Of a DNA stretch of 64,000 bases, positions 8,672 through 18,814 are shown piece by piece. Position numbers and translations under genes: made by a program. The notes beneath the pieces were generated by a model. That model had not been told where the DNA came from. It saw nothing but the letters and a program-made list of their open reading frames with translations, and ran no database searches. The stretch's first letter is position 1. Each line of letters begins with the position of its first letter. This DNA comes from Brevundimonas sp. SL130 (GTDB taxonomy: Bacteria; Pseudomonadota; Alphaproteobacteria; Caulobacterales; Caulobacteraceae). The DNA lies in NCBI RefSeq assembly GCF_026625805.1, contig NZ_CP113064.1, positions 1 to 64,000 of the forward strand, given 5' to 3'.

Positions 8672-10140
8672 ATCTTCCTAAGAAAAAACTTAGCCTTTTT
8701 GAATTGACCAGGGAAAGCTACTGGAAACTCGAGGACAAAATATATCATCGCTGCAACCAGGGACATTATAAACGTCTCGACCCAAGTCGCGCGCGGAAAA
8801 ATCATGCGCCCGACAAACCATACGGCCACTATAGGAATCTGCATGAGCAGAAGGCGCGCAACCGCCTTTATCGCAGCCCCCCACACATTTCCGATGAGCC
8901 GATCCAGCAGAACCTGGCGCACAACATTGTTGATCAACCTGGTCACAGCGGTGGCGATCGCCACACCGACAAGCCCCCCCATTGTCGCTCCCAAGATCAT
9001 CCCCGGAATCAGGAGAGCAAAGATCGACCCTGCGAGAAGAGCAAGGTCCACACCTGGACGGCCGAGCGCCTTATAGAGCGTCGACGTGTTTCCACCCGCA
9101 GCCAGCACCATGGCTGAAAGCGCCAGCCATTGCATAACGGCACCCATTTCACTCCACTCCGGACCAATGAAATGAACGGCCAGTTGGGGACCAAAACAGA
9201 TCAAGGCCGTCATGACTGGAAAAATTATACGACAGTTCCAAACAAGCGCAGAGATCAATGCCTGCCTTAAATATGACAAATCATACTTATTTATAGAATA
9301 GTGAACAAATGTAACCCTGTTTGTTATTGACGTAAGAGCCTGTCTAATAGTGTCCGTCACGTAAACGGCAAGCGAATACAGGCCTGCGTCGCCCGCTCCG
9401 ATCAAACGCCCCACGATAAAGACGCCGGAGTTGGCGCTCAGCGCGATGATGAGATCATTCGCCAAGACGAAACTACTGAAGCCGAAAATTTCCTTCAAAT
9501 GAGCTCGCTCGAGCGCCAGCCGAAACGACCATCCCGCCGTCATGGTCAACCCGACCGCGACGATAAGCGCAGAAACCACCGCCTGACAGACGACGACCCA
9601 TGGCCCCGGATGAATCAACAAAACGACCAGCGCCGCCAGGACCGCCGTCACGGCGCATACGATCTTATTGATCGCCACGGCACGGAAACGGCGTGCACGA
9701 AACAACATCGCGGACGAGACGGTCGTAAAGGCGGATGGCAGAAGATTGACCGCCAGCACCATCAACAGGGGGGCCAAAGCCGGCTCATTATAGAATCGCG
9801 CCGCCAGCGGGGCCACCACAAAGGCTGTCACAGCAGCCATACAGACGGAGATGATCAGCGATGCGGTAAAGGTCGTATTGACCAGCTTGGGCGTCACCCG
9901 CGCTTCGTCCTTCTGGATAAGCGTCGCTGTAAGTCCGAAATCACTGGCCACCTGCAACACCGCGATCACAGACAGAGCAATAGCGGCCACACCGAAATCA
10001 TGCGGAGCCAGAACACGCGCAATGACCAGGCGAAACGCGAACGCGAGCCCTGCCGATAGGAAGATGTCCAGAGCCGTCCATATGGCATCTCGCCTGATCG
10101 ACACGGCTACCCTTTCTGTCGTCGCTGCACTTTTCACCAA
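8659..10140 (-). CDS. Wzx-type oligosaccharide flippase
   Basis: A 493-residue multi-pass membrane protein of the polysaccharide transporter (MOP/PST) family, moving the lipid-linked repeat unit across the inner membrane. The N terminus RRDAIWTALDIFLSAGLAFAFRLVIARVL.. and the segment PHDFGVAAIALSVIAVLQ are typical, and about 12 to 14 hydrophobic helices alternate with short loops. It stands first of three overlapping minus-strand genes. A Wzy-like protein nearby (11212-12432) completes a Wzx/Wzy system. The name wzx is by role; orthology was not tested. Confidence 0.88.
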   Translation of the reverse strand: MVKSAATTERVAVSIRRDAIWTALDIFLSAGLAFAFRLVIARVLAPHDFGVAAIALSVIAVLQVASDFGLTATLIQKDEARVTPKLVNTTFTASLIISVCMAAVTAFVVAPLAARFYNEPALAPLLMVLAVNLLPSAFTTVSSAMLFRARRFRAVAINKIVCAVTAVLAALVVLLIHPGPWVVVCQAVVSALIVAVGLTMTAGWSFRLALERAHLKEIFGFSSFVLANDLIIALSANSGVFIVGRLIGAGDAGLYSLAVYVTDTIRQALTSITNRVTFVHYSINKYDLSYLRQALISALVWNCRIIFPVMTALICFGPQLAVHFIGPEWSEMGAVMQWLALSAMVLAAGGNTSTLYKALGRPGVDLALLAGSIFALLIPGMILGATMGGLVGVAIATAVTRLINNVVRQVLLDRLIGNVWGAAIKAVARLLLMQIPIVAVWFVGRMIFPRATWVETFIMSLVAAMIYFVLEFPVAFPGQFKKAKFFLRKICTL

Positions 10141-10155
10141 GCCCGTTGAACGGAT

Positions 10156-11013
10156 TTAAAGCGGGTCCATGAAACCGCGTAGACGGTTCACGGCCGTAAT
10201 CGTTCTATACTTCGCCAACGGAAGCTGCCCCTTCAACATGGCAACTCCAATGCCGACAGCCGGTCTCGCGACCATGTAGCCGACAAACCAGGGCGGAAAG
10301 CGATGAAGACGCAGCACGCGCCCGACCCCGCGGTTATACTTCCGCCCCCGCGAGTAGGCGCCCTCGTCATAAACGGCCAGGGGCTCGGGATGAAACACGC
10401 GGAATGTCGGATCGTATACAGCACGAGCACCGGTCGCGAGAGCCCGCAGAAGAAGATCGGTCTCCTCGCCAGCCCCCCAGGGCGTCGATCCGCCGACCCC
10501 CAGGGTTTCGTCAAATCCGCCCAAAGGCTTGAACACGCTTGTGCGGTAGTAGGTCGTGTAGCTGGTCTGTGACGTCCAGACGCTTCGCTTGTCGACAACC
10601 ACCCGCTCCGTCCCCCACCGTCCCTGCGACGGCACGCCGGCTTCGGACATGCTGGCGCCGGTGAATACGCCGAGGTCCGCGTCCTTCTCGAACTCGGCGA
10701 CGGCCCGCGCGATAGTGTCGTCAGGGTACCAGCAATCGTCATCAGGGAAGGCGACGATATCGCCGCTGATCAGATCGTGGACCACGTTGCGCGCGCACGA
10801 AAGCCCTCTCGCCTCCCGGTGGAAATAGGTGAGCGGCAAGCGGGTCGCATAGCGCTCGACCACGTCGCGTGTCAGGTCGTCTCGGCTTTGATCGACAACG
10901 AAGATCTGGTCCGCGCGAACGGTCTGGCGTTCGAGCGTCTGAAAAAGATGTTCCAGTTGAGTCGGCCTATTCATCGTCGCAACGACGAGGGATATGCTAA
11001 GTTTTTTCATCAT
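10156..11013 (-). CDS. Family 2 glycosyltransferase
   Basis: About 285 residues. The GT-A motifs are LSISLVVATMNRP at the N terminus, IFVVDQSRDD, ARGLSCARNV and AFPDDDCWYPDD, where the DDD motif binds the metal and nucleotide sugar. I start at ATG 11013, since the family domain begins at MKKLSIS. A GGAGG lies 15 bases upstream, which is long, and a GTG at 11037 is an alternative. The gene is 15 bp upstream of the flippase in the same direction, and it diverges from the AT-rich plus-strand pair across about 200 bp. Confidence 0.88.
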   Translation of the reverse strand: MMKKLSISLVVATMNRPTQLEHLFQTLERQTVRADQIFVVDQSRDDLTRDVVERYATRLPLTYFHREARGLSCARNVVHDLISGDIVAFPDDDCWYPDDTIARAVAEFEKDADLGVFTGASMSEAGVPSQGRWGTERVVVDKRSVWTSQTSYTTYYRTSVFKPLGGFDETLGVGGSTPWGAGEETDLLLRALATGARAVYDPTFRVFHPEPLAVYDEGAYSRGRKYNRGVGRVLRLHRFPPWFVGYMVARPAVGIGVAMLKGQLPLAKYRTITAVNRLRGFMDPL

Positions 11014-11211
11014 CACTCGGAAATCAAGCCTCCCCACAACTTCGACATGCGCTTATCGTGCCTTGACTAGGGCTCACACTCTAGAAAATCCTCCGGACAT
11101 TATGTGCCTAAAGGAGCATGTACACAAACGATCTACGAACGGCCTACGAACGATCTTGCACTCAGCCGGAGCCTCGCATAGCATTTAAACGCTCCCACTC
11201 AGGAACCACCC

Positions 11212-12432
11212 ATGCCACATTATCAACTGGTGTCGAGCGTGCACGCACTACCCCCCGCTCAAAAATATTCATCATCGTTTGCGTGGGTCCACCTTCTATT
11301 TCTATTCGGACTGATCTGCGCTTCCCTTCAGTTCGTTCAGATCGGCCCGGCCAAACCAATTCAAATTTGGCTCATATGCGCGATCAGCGCCTTAGCTTTC
11401 TCGAAAAAAATTTCAGTCTCCCTCAGTGAGGCTTATGCATTTGCGATATTTTTCCTAGTGTCCTCCGCCGCAACGTTTTTCCAAGACTTTGGAAGAATCA
11501 AAGAAACCGATCAATTAGTAAAATTTCTCTTCATATATCCAGGATTTTACGTCGTTGGGAAAAGCCTCGGAAAGATTTACTACAATAAAAACCTCCCTTA
11601 TGGATTTCTGTTTCTATTTATATTTCTCGGAATTCAATTCGTCATACAACAGGTTCAGCCACCTATAATATATCAGACATTGAGTTTTGGCCAAGGAGCC
11701 CTACACGGTACATTTAGGGAGAGAAACTGGATATCTGTATTCTTTTTTGGCTTCAGCTACATTCTTTGGATTAAAAATAAAAGCACTAGTAACACAGCGT
11801 TATTTATAGCCCTGACTATTTCGGTCACTCTTTTGTCAGGATCGAAATCAATGATGGTGGCCGCCGGAATTGCATTCTTAGCTCACGCGAAGCTTCCCGT
11901 TTGGGCGAGGTCAGCAGTCATAATCGTCGGAATCATGCTGTACATTTATTTGTTTTCCGATTCCCTATCAGGAGATAAGCTTGAAGTTCGACTTAAAACA
12001 GAACGAGGTTTAGCCTATGAGCAATCTATACTATTAATTTCGGACAACATATTGGGATATGGTTTCGGTTTTGTTGAGTATCATTTCTCAAATATATCCA
12101 CAATCATACGAGGATTGGGGTTAGGCACGAACTCTGTATTTTCATCACCTATTGATCTTATGATTATAGCTGGATTTACGGGGCTTGCCTTTTGGATGGT
12201 ATTTTTCCTCGGCATCGGCTTGGGATCAACAAAGTGGGTCGCCCCTGTTGCGGCCTGGTCTGTGATTAATCCACTACATCAATCGGAAACTGTATACTTG
12301 CTGCTAGGCATCCTTACGGCACTCTCATTGGCAGAAAGAAATCAAGCCAAGCGAGCTAAGGCCAAGAAAATGTCCTTGCGACGCCCCATCGCTCCTATCA
12401 GCGGCCAAACAAAAAATGACAACCATACCTAA
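11212..12432 (+). CDS. Wzy-like O-antigen polymerase / ligase family membrane protein
   Basis: A 406-residue protein with roughly ten or more hydrophobic segments and a long extracytoplasmic region, as in Wzy polymerases and WaaL-like ligases. Sequence in this family is poorly conserved, so the call rests on topology, the SGSKSMMVA segment in a position where ligase-like proteins often carry SRS, and location in a polysaccharide cluster next to a flippase. The ribosome-binding site AGGA lies 7 bases before the ATG. The gene is strikingly AT-rich compared with its neighbours, a sign of import. It overlaps the next gene by 17 bp. Confidence 0.75.
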   Translation: MPHYQLVSSVHALPPAQKYSSSFAWVHLLFLFGLICASLQFVQIGPAKPIQIWLICAISALAFSKKISVSLSEAYAFAIFFLVSSAATFFQDFGRIKETDQLVKFLFIYPGFYVVGKSLGKIYYNKNLPYGFLFLFIFLGIQFVIQQVQPPIIYQTLSFGQGALHGTFRERNWISVFFFGFSYILWIKNKSTSNTALFIALTISVTLLSGSKSMMVAAGIAFLAHAKLPVWARSAVIIVGIMLYIYLFSDSLSGDKLEVRLKTERGLAYEQSILLISDNILGYGFGFVEYHFSNISTIIRGLGLGTNSVFSSPIDLMIIAGFTGLAFWMVFFLGIGLGSTKWVAPVAAWSVINPLHQSETVYLLLGILTALSLAERNQAKRAKAKKMSLRRPIAPISGQTKNDNHT

Positions 12433-13468
12433 AAAAACAAACCTCACAGCTATAAAGACAATACTAGCCATTTTTGTCTTTACATCTCACGCGCACATTC
12501 TTGCCGGGATCGACTACTTGGATTTCTTGAACTCAATTGATATTGAAACAAGAGTTCAGAGTTTTTTTGTCATAAGCGGTTTTTTTGTTTTCCTAAGCTA
12601 CGACAATCGGAAATCCGTAAAACAATTTTTACGCCGTCGCTTCGAGCGACTTTACCCGCCTTATGCGGTAGCAGTCATATTCTGCACGTTAATTGGCATT
12701 GCCTTCACAACTGCCCATAGAGATTTCCAGCTCTACCAGGACGCAGGAAAATACCTCATAGCAAACATAACGACATTAAATTTTATCCACCCGTCAATAC
12801 TTGGCGCATTCGCAGATAACAAAATATCTGCGATAAATGGCGCACTATGGACGATGAAGATAGAATTTATGTTCTACCTTTCAGTACCCTTGATATATTT
12901 AATGGGAAAAAAAATTGGTCACATTCGCTCCCTTGTATTACTCTTAATTGCATCCGCAATTTACGCGTACATATGTTCGTACTTATATATCTCTACAGAA
13001 AATGAATTATTCACGCTGCTTCGAAGACAATTACCTGGGCAAATTCAATTTTTCGCGGCCGGCGCGATTCTATACAGACTAATGATAGGCGAAAATTTTG
13101 AATACGTGAAAGGCGATATTGCGTTAATAATCGTTGCATCAGTATGCACCATAGTGACATTAAATAAACTCCCGGTGATTTACCCCATATCTCTATCGAT
13201 AGCAGTTGTTGGGCTTATTTTTTCAAAATCGCTCGGGTCATGGAATAAGTTTGGCGACCTATCCTTCGGAATATACCTATACCACTTCCCAATCATACAG
13301 TCGTTTGTACAATTTGGGTGGTTTGAAAAAAATCCAACTATAGGACTAGCGGCAGCTGGTGCCTCTACATTGGCGGCAGCCCTTTTATCCTGCCACTTCG
13401 TTGAAAATTCGCCTTGGAAAATTATAAACCCGTCAAAGCAGAAGATGGGAAAAATAACGAACGCATAG
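12416..13468 (+). CDS. Acyltransferase-3 family membrane protein
   Basis: A 350-residue multi-helix membrane protein with the first-helix pattern TAIKTILAIFVFTSHAHI, SFFVISGFFVFLS and the RRRFERLYPPY motif that marks OafA/acyltransferase-3 proteins. It likely O-acetylates a sugar of the repeat unit, using acetyl-CoA from the cytoplasm. It is AT-rich like the preceding polymerase gene, which it overlaps by 17 bp, so the two probably arrived together. It converges with the next glycosyltransferase with a gap of 2 bp. Confidence 0.88.
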   Translation: MTTIPKKTNLTAIKTILAIFVFTSHAHILAGIDYLDFLNSIDIETRVQSFFVISGFFVFLSYDNRKSVKQFLRRRFERLYPPYAVAVIFCTLIGIAFTTAHRDFQLYQDAGKYLIANITTLNFIHPSILGAFADNKISAINGALWTMKIEFMFYLSVPLIYLMGKKIGHIRSLVLLLIASAIYAYICSYLYISTENELFTLLRRQLPGQIQFFAAGAILYRLMIGENFEYVKGDIALIIVASVCTIVTLNKLPVIYPISLSIAVVGLIFSKSLGSWNKFGDLSFGIYLYHFPIIQSFVQFGWFEKNPTIGLAAAGASTLAAALLSCHFVENSPWKIINPSKQKMGKITNA

Positions 13469-13470
13469 CT

Positions 13471-14316
13471 TTACCACCCCCCTCTTCGTTGAGCATGGAT
13501 CACTCGGTTTATTCCTGGCGGACGAAGGAAAGGCAGGGCGAACTTCTTCCTGAACCGCAAAAGACTGTGCATGTGCGCCCGTCCGGCCCGACTCAAAGGG
13601 CTTGCCGCGCTTGACCTTTGATGGTCGTGCACGAGCTGCGCGCCAGGGGCGCACACCACGCGATAACCTGCTCGCCAAACCCGGGCACACAGATCCACAT
13701 CCTCCATATAGAGGAAATAGGCCTCATCCATGCCCCCAACCTCTTCGTAGACCGCGCGCGGGATCAAAAACCCCGTCCCCATGACCCACTCAGCATCGAA
13801 CGGCTCGCTCGAAACCCACGCGCTACGCATCAGGTGCCGATCAACCACCCTGGTGAACGGCCACACAGTTCCAACACCCAATCGTCGAGCCACGATATCA
13901 AGCACGCTGTAGAAACGGCGCGAAGAATACTGACGAGTATGATCGGGATAAACCAAATCCAATCCTAAAAGCCCAATCTTTGGATCTGCTTCAATGAGCG
14001 CCAAAGCGGGGGTGACGCTGTCCATCTCGAAATAAGTGTCGGGGTTCAAAATCAATAGGACGTCGCCGTCGCTCTCTCGAACTCCAATGTTCACCCCCGC
14101 CCCAAAGCCCGCATTAGTGTCAGAAGCGACAAGCGATATATTCGGCAGAGCCTGAGAAATCACAGCAACTGAGTCGTCGGGGCTAAGGTTATCGACCACG
14201 GTGATTTGCTGAGACGTAGCGATGCCATGCTGAATAATTGATTCAACACAACGGATCGTCAGATCCGCCGTACGGTAGTTGACGATGACGACGCCTAATT
14301 GCTTATCGCGGCTCAT
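13471..14316 (-). CDS. Family 2 glycosyltransferase, rhamnosyltransferase-like
   Basis: About 281 residues. It has LGVVIVNYRTADLT, ITVVDNLSPDD, NAGFGAGVNIG, LILNPDTYFE and late MDEAYFLYMEDVDLC, the pattern of WbbL/RfbF-like transferases that use dTDP-rhamnose. That donor is inferred from the family and the adjacent rfb operon. I start at ATG 14316, preceded by GAGGCGG; an earlier ATG at 14409 would run back through the end of the previous gene. It follows the GT4 gene by 25 bp and ends the rfbCBDA-GT4-GT2 transcription unit. Confidence 0.9.
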   Translation of the reverse strand: MSRDKQLGVVIVNYRTADLTIRCVESIIQHGIATSQQITVVDNLSPDDSVAVISQALPNISLVASDTNAGFGAGVNIGVRESDGDVLLILNPDTYFEMDSVTPALALIEADPKIGLLGLDLVYPDHTRQYSSRRFYSVLDIVARRLGVGTVWPFTRVVDRHLMRSAWVSSEPFDAEWVMGTGFLIPRAVYEEVGGMDEAYFLYMEDVDLCARVWRAGYRVVCAPGAQLVHDHQRSSAASPLSRAGRAHMHSLLRFRKKFALPFLRPPGINRVIHAQRRGGW

Positions 14317-14341
14317 GTCGCCCGCCTCGGTTGAATCCACA

Positions 14342-15349
14342 TCATGACTTGACCCCGCTGACGATATTCCACACATCCGCCGCGCTCCGATTCCAATCGA
14401 AATCTTCAAGCCTCTTAAGGCCAGCGACCGACAATCGCCCCCTCAACTCCGTATCTGTCACAATCCGATCCAGTCCATGTGCGATCGCTTCGACATTGAG
14501 TGGATCCACCAAAACCGCCGCCTCTCCTGCTACTTCCGGCATGGCGGATACGTTGGACGTGAGCACCGGCGTTTCCGACGCCATCCCCTCTATGATGGGA
14601 AGCCCGAACCCTTCGTATAGAGACACATAGGCTATCGCTTCCGCCGCTCGATACAAAGCCGGCACATCGGCCTGCTCAATGAAACCGAGTGCATGGACTT
14701 TGTCTGCGACCCCCAGTTCTAGCGCCAAGGCGTCCACTTCGGGGTTGGGACGCCCCGTCATCGCGAGGTGAACACCCATATTGGGCAGAGCGGAGATCGC
14801 GTACGCCCTGATCAAGCGCTGCAAATTCTTGTATGATCTATGGTTACCCGGATAGAGAACAAACGGATAACCGAGATCCAACGCCCTTCTATTTGCTGCA
14901 AACGCTGGATCCGAGCCGTTGTGTACCGTGTGAACGAGAGATGGATCCATCCCAGACCATTCGAGAAACTCACAACGCGTGAATTCAGACACACAGATAA
15001 CGGCCTTCATACGCTTATACAGCGGACGAAATACCGTTTGATAATATAACTTCTTGGCAGGTCCATAATAGTGCAGATGTGTCAAATCGTGAACGGTCAC
15101 AACCGATGGAATATTACACCATGCCGGCGGAACAAAACCCGCACTCCAGAACACGTCGCCCGTATTTTGCTTAGCCGCAGCAACAGAGAGACGGATCGGA
15201 GATAATGGACTTCCGATAGAGCCTTGAATGTCTAGAGCGTAAATATCGACGTTGTTTGGTTTTCTGCTAACCACTGCGTCCATGACAAGACCAATACCGG
15301 TCGCCGCCGGCCAGCGCATATCCGAAACGACGGTTGTATGGTTCGACAC
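14342..15349 (-). CDS. Family 4 glycosyltransferase (group 1)
   Basis: The 335-residue protein has the GT-B layout. The N-terminal acceptor domain includes SVVTVHDLTHLHY, and the C-terminal nucleotide-sugar domain includes FVLYPGNHRSYKN, AIAYVSLYEGFGLPIIEGMA (the EX7E-type motif) and LDP after the last strand. The sugar donor is unknown. It begins 7 bp after the rfbA stop, so it is transcribed with the rhamnose genes, and a mannosyl- or rhamnosyl-transferase role is a reasonable guess. Confidence 0.92.
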   Translation of the reverse strand: MSNHTTVVSDMRWPAATGIGLVMDAVVSRKPNNVDIYALDIQGSIGSPLSPIRLSVAAAKQNTGDVFWSAGFVPPAWCNIPSVVTVHDLTHLHYYGPAKKLYYQTVFRPLYKRMKAVICVSEFTRCEFLEWSGMDPSLVHTVHNGSDPAFAANRRALDLGYPFVLYPGNHRSYKNLQRLIRAYAISALPNMGVHLAMTGRPNPEVDALALELGVADKVHALGFIEQADVPALYRAAEAIAYVSLYEGFGLPIIEGMASETPVLTSNVSAMPEVAGEAAVLVDPLNVEAIAHGLDRIVTDTELRGRLSVAGLKRLEDFDWNRSAADVWNIVSGVKS

Positions 15350-15356
15350 GGTATGC

Positions 15357-16250
15357 CTACGGCCGCTGAGACGAGGGCGCGCACTGCCGGAGCACCACGT
15401 CTTTCAGATAAGCGCCATATGTGCTCTTTCCGAGCTTGGCCGCGAGTTCTTCGAGCTTGGCGGCATCGATGAAGCCCTTCTGGAAAGCCACCTCTTCAGG
15501 GCAGGCGATCTTGAAGCCCTGGCGCTTTTCGAGCACGCGCACGAACTCAGCCGCCTCGATCAGGCTGTCCGGTGTCCCGGTGTCCAACCAGGCGTAGCCC
15601 CGGCCCATGATCTCAACCGACAGCTTGCCGCGCTCCAGGTAGATGCGGTTGACGTCGGTGATCTCCAGCTCGCCGCGGGCCGACGGCTTCAGGTCGCGAG
15701 CGATTTCGACCACGTCCTTGTCGTAGAAGTACAGGCCCGTAACGGCCCAGTTCGACTGGGGCTGGGCCGGCTTCTCCTCGATCGACAGGGCGCGCATGTC
15801 CTGGCCGAAGGCGACCACGCCGTACCGTTCCGGATCGTTGACATGATAGGCGAAGACCGTCGCCCCCTCGGGCCGGCTCATGGCCGAGGTGAAAAGAGCG
15901 GTGATGCCGTGGCCGTAGTAGATGTTGTCGCCCAGGATCAGGGCCGACGGATTGTCGCCCACGAAGTCCGCGCCGATGACGTAGGCCTGGGCCAGGCCGT
16001 CGGGGCTGGGCTGGACCGCGTACTGGATCTCCATGCCCCACTGCGAACCGTCGCCCAGCAGGGCCTGGAAGCTGGGCACATCGCGCGGGGTGGAGATGAT
16101 CAGCACCTCACGGATGCCGGCCAGCATCAGGGTCGACAGCGGATAATAGATCATCGGCTTGTCGTAGACCGGCATCAGCTGCTTCGAAGTGACCAGGGTC
16201 ATCGGATGCAGGCGGGTGCCCGATCCTCCGGCCAGGATGATGCCCTTCAT
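15357..16250 (-). CDS. rfbA: Glucose-1-phosphate thymidylyltransferase, copy 2
   Basis: Complete 297-residue version of the enzyme that is cut at the window edge in copy 1. It keeps [21 protein letters not shown] in the nucleotide site and the family-typical C-terminal helices ending [11 protein letters not shown]. It overlaps rfbD by 4 bp. Compared with copy 1, bases 15587-15900 (middle of the protein) carry a cluster of differences, some of which change residues near [12 protein letters not shown]. Confidence 0.96.
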   Translation of the reverse strand: MKGIILAGGSGTRLHPMTLVTSKQLMPVYDKPMIYYPLSTLMLAGIREVLIISTPRDVPSFQALLGDGSQWGMEIQYAVQPSPDGLAQAYVIGADFVGDNPSALILGDNIYYGHGITALFTSAMSRPEGATVFAYHVNDPERYGVVAFGQDMRALSIEEKPAQPQSNWAVTGLYFYDKDVVEIARDLKPSARGELEITDVNRIYLERGKLSVEIMGRGYAWLDTGTPDSLIEAAEFVRVLEKRQGFKIACPEEVAFQKGFIDAAKLEELAAKLGKSTYGAYLKDVVLRQCAPSSQRP

Positions 16251-17149
16251 GGGTGGGTCCTTTCGGCGTGGAGTTCGTGGACGATCTCGGCGACGGCGGC
16301 CTGCCAGGGGCGGGGCGCAATCCCGTAGTCTCGGGTCAATTTCTCGGTCGACAGGCGTGAGTTCGACGGGCGCTTGGCCGGGGTCGGGTACTGGGACGCG
16401 GGGATGGCCTCGACCGAGGCGGACGGACCACCTGCGGCGGCGCTGAGGGCGAAGATCTCGCTCGCCAGTCCGGCCCAGGTGGTCTCGCCGGCGTTGACGA
16501 ACTGATAGACGCCGGTCGGGGCGTCCGCGTCGGCGATCATCTTGAGCGTGATGGTCTTGAGCGTTTGGGCGATGTCGCGCGCCGAGGTCGGGCAGCCGTG
16601 CTGGTCGCCCACCACCCGCAGGGCCGGCCGGTCGGCGGCGAGCCGCAGCATGGTCTTGAGGAAGTTGGCGCGGTGGACGCTCAGCACCCAGGCCGTCCTC
16701 AGCACGACCGAGCGCGGATTGCCGGCGCGCACCGCCAGTTCGCCCGCCAGTTTGGAGGCGCCATAGACGCCTAGCGGCCCGACCGGATCGGTCTCGACAT
16801 AGAAACCGTCCTTGGACCCGTCGAACACATAGTCGGTCGAGACCTGGATCAGCGGGATGCCAGCTTCGCGCGTCGCGTCGGCCAGAACCGCCGGCCCCAT
16901 GGCGTTGGCGGCGAAGGCGGCGGCGACCTCCGTCTCGGCCTTGTCCACCGCCGTATGGGCGCCGGAGTTGATCACGGCGGCGAAGGGGGTGGCGGCGAAG
17001 GCGGCCCGGACCGAGGCGGCGTCGCCCAGGTCCAGCTCGGCCCGCGTCGGGGCGTGCAACACGACGCCCTCGGGCCAGGCGGCGGCCTGGAGCTCCAGTC
17101 CCACCTGACCGGCCCCGCCCGTGATCAGGATGTGGACGGGATCAGCCAT
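16247..17149 (-). CDS. rfbD: dTDP-4-dehydrorhamnose reductase, copy 2
   Basis: A 300-residue product identical to copy 1 at 797-1699, with the Rossmann motif GGAGQVGLE and the YGASKLAGE active site. It overlaps rfbB by 8 bp and rfbA by 4 bp. It is part of the complete operon that runs on into the GT4 and GT2 genes. Confidence 0.95.
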   Translation of the reverse strand: MADPVHILITGGAGQVGLELQAAAWPEGVVLHAPTRAELDLGDAASVRAAFAATPFAAVINSGAHTAVDKAETEVAAAFAANAMGPAVLADATREAGIPLIQVSTDYVFDGSKDGFYVETDPVGPLGVYGASKLAGELAVRAGNPRSVVLRTAWVLSVHRANFLKTMLRLAADRPALRVVGDQHGCPTSARDIAQTLKTITLKMIADADAPTGVYQFVNAGETTWAGLASEIFALSAAAGGPSASVEAIPASQYPTPAKRPSNSRLSTEKLTRDYGIAPRPWQAAVAEIVHELHAERTHP

Positions 17150-18197
17150 TGGCCACGCCCAGGCGCTGGGTCGAATAGCGGGCGTCCAGAATGTCCTGCC
17201 ACCAGGACTGGTTCTCCAGATACCAGGTCACCGTCTGTTCAATGCCCTGTTCGAAGGTCACCGACGGGGTCCAGTCCAGGTCGGAACGAATCTTGGAGGC
17301 GTCGATGGCGTAGCGATGGTCGTGGCCCGGCCGGTCGGTCACATAGGTGATCTGGTCGGCGTAATGCCCCTCGGCCTTGGGCCGCAACCGGTCCAGGATC
17401 GAACAGATGGCGGTGACCACCTCAATGTTCTTCTTCTCGGCATTGCCCCCGACGTTGTAGGTCTCGCCGGGCGTGCCGGTCTCGAACACGGCCTGAAGCG
17501 CGCGGGCATGGTCGTCGACGAACAGCCAGTCGCGCACATTCGATCCGTCGCCATAGACCGGCAGGGGCTCGCCGTTCAGGGCCCGGATGATGATCAGCGG
17601 GATCAACTTTTCGGGGAAGTGATAAGGGCCGTAGTTGTTGGAGCAGTTGGTCACCAGCACCGGCAAGCCATAGGTATGGCCCCAGGCCCGCACCAGATGG
17701 TCCGACCCCGCCTTGGACGCCGAATAGGGCGAGCGGGGATCATAGGGGGTGGTCTCGGTGAAGAAGCCGTCCTCGCCCAGCGAGCCGAACACTTCGTCGG
17801 TCGAGATATGGTGGAAGCGGAAGTTTTCTTTGGCGACGTCATCCAGCCCGCGCCAGTAGCCCAGGGTCTGGTTCAGCATGACGAAGGTGCCGACCATATT
17901 GGTCTGGATGAACTCGCCCGGCCCGTCGATCGACCGATCGACATGGCTCTCAGCCGCCAGGTGGGCGACCACGTCAGGCTTGAACTCCCGCAGGGCCTTG
18001 GACACGGCCTCGGCGTCGCAGATGTCAGCCTGGACGAAGGAATAGCGGTTTCTGGAGGCCACCGGTTCAAGCGAGCTCAGCACGCCCGCATAGGTCAGCT
18101 TGTCATAGACCAGGACCTCATGGTCCGTATGCTCGATCAGCCGCCGCACCAGGGCCGAGCCGATGAAACCGGCGCCGCCGGTGACCAGGATACGCAT
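17142..18197 (-). CDS. rfbB: dTDP-glucose 4,6-dehydratase, copy 2
   Basis: A 351-residue protein with the same sequence as copy 1 and the same dehydratase motifs ([20 protein letters not shown]). The only base difference seen, at 17289, is silent. It lies 26 bp after rfbC. Confidence 0.96.
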   Translation of the reverse strand: MRILVTGGAGFIGSALVRRLIEHTDHEVLVYDKLTYAGVLSSLEPVASRNRYSFVQADICDAEAVSKALREFKPDVVAHLAAESHVDRSIDGPGEFIQTNMVGTFVMLNQTLGYWRGLDDVAKENFRFHHISTDEVFGSLGEDGFFTETTPYDPRSPYSASKAGSDHLVRAWGHTYGLPVLVTNCSNNYGPYHFPEKLIPLIIIRALNGEPLPVYGDGSNVRDWLFVDDHARALQAVFETGTPGETYNVGGNAEKKNIEVVTAICSILDRLRPKAEGHYADQITYVTDRPGHDHRYAIDASKIRSDLDWTPSVTFEQGIEQTVTWYLENQSWWQDILDARYSTQRLGVANG

Positions 18198-18223
18198 CGG
18201 TTGTCTCTCAGTCAGGGTTCAGG

Positions 18224-18814
18224 TCAGAGCGTAGGCAGGGGTTCGAGCGGCCGGCCATCATACTCGAACGGGCTGTCGAATTCGGCCAGGGTCGGCAGGA
18301 CCTTATCCTTGTCGGACAGGACCGCGCCAGTTTCCGGGAGGGGCCAGTCGATACCGATGGTGGAGTCGTTCCAGACGATGCCGCCGTCGCAGTCCGGGGC
18401 ATAGACGTCGGTCACCTTGTAGGCGACCTCGACGTCCGGCTCGAGGGTGATGAAGGCGTGGGCGAAACCGACCGGCACGAACAACTGCTCGCCGCCCTCG
18501 GCGGTCAGCTTGGCCGCCACATGGTGGCCATAGGTCGGCGATCCCCGCCGGATATCCACCGCATAGTCCATGATCGATCCGCGCACGCACCGCACCAGCT
18601 TGGCCTGGGCATGCGGCGGCCGCTGATAGTGAAGCCCCCGGACCGTGCCCTCAAAGGCCGAGAATGACTGGTTGTCCTGCACAAACCGCGCGTCGATGCC
18701 CGCCGCCAGCGCAGAAGCCTCCGAATAGGTCTCCATGAACCAGCCACGCGCGTCGCCAAAACGGCGAGGGCGGAGCAAGGTCACGCCGCAACCTCGGTCA
18801 CCCGACACAATCAT
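18224..18814 (-). CDS. rfbC: dTDP-4-dehydrorhamnose 3,5-epimerase, copy 2 (intact)
   Basis: Intact RmlC of about 196 residues if started at ATG 18814, which has a strong AGGGGG ribosome-binding site 7 bases upstream. In-frame ATGs at 18853 and 18865 are possible but poorly placed. The N terminus has the family lead-in CGVTLLRPRRFGDARGWF, then the cupin core with RGLHYQRPPHAQ. It is first in the operon rfbC-rfbB-rfbD-rfbA-GT4-GT2, so the promoter should lie in the following 800 bp. It differs from copy 1 only upstream of RPRRFGD. Confidence 0.95.
   Translation of the reverse strand: MIVSGDRGCGVTLLRPRRFGDARGWFMETYSEASALAAGIDARFVQDNQSFSAFEGTVRGLHYQRPPHAQAKLVRCVRGSIMDYAVDIRRGSPTYGHHVAAKLTAEGGEQLFVPVGFAHAFITLEPDVEVAYKVTDVYAPDCDGGIVWNDSTIGIDWPLPETGAVLSDKDKVLPTLAEFDSPFEYDGRPLEPLPTL

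Larger units (their letters stand above)
15451..18769. repeat. Long direct repeat, right copy (rfbA-rfbD-rfbB-rfbC)
   Basis: Partner of 1-3319. Identity ends after 18769, where the copy-2 rfbC goes on into its natural 5' end. Homologous recombination between the two would delete or amplify a 15,450-bp unit carrying ugd, flippase, polymerase, acyltransferase and glycosyltransferases. Confidence 0.95.
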
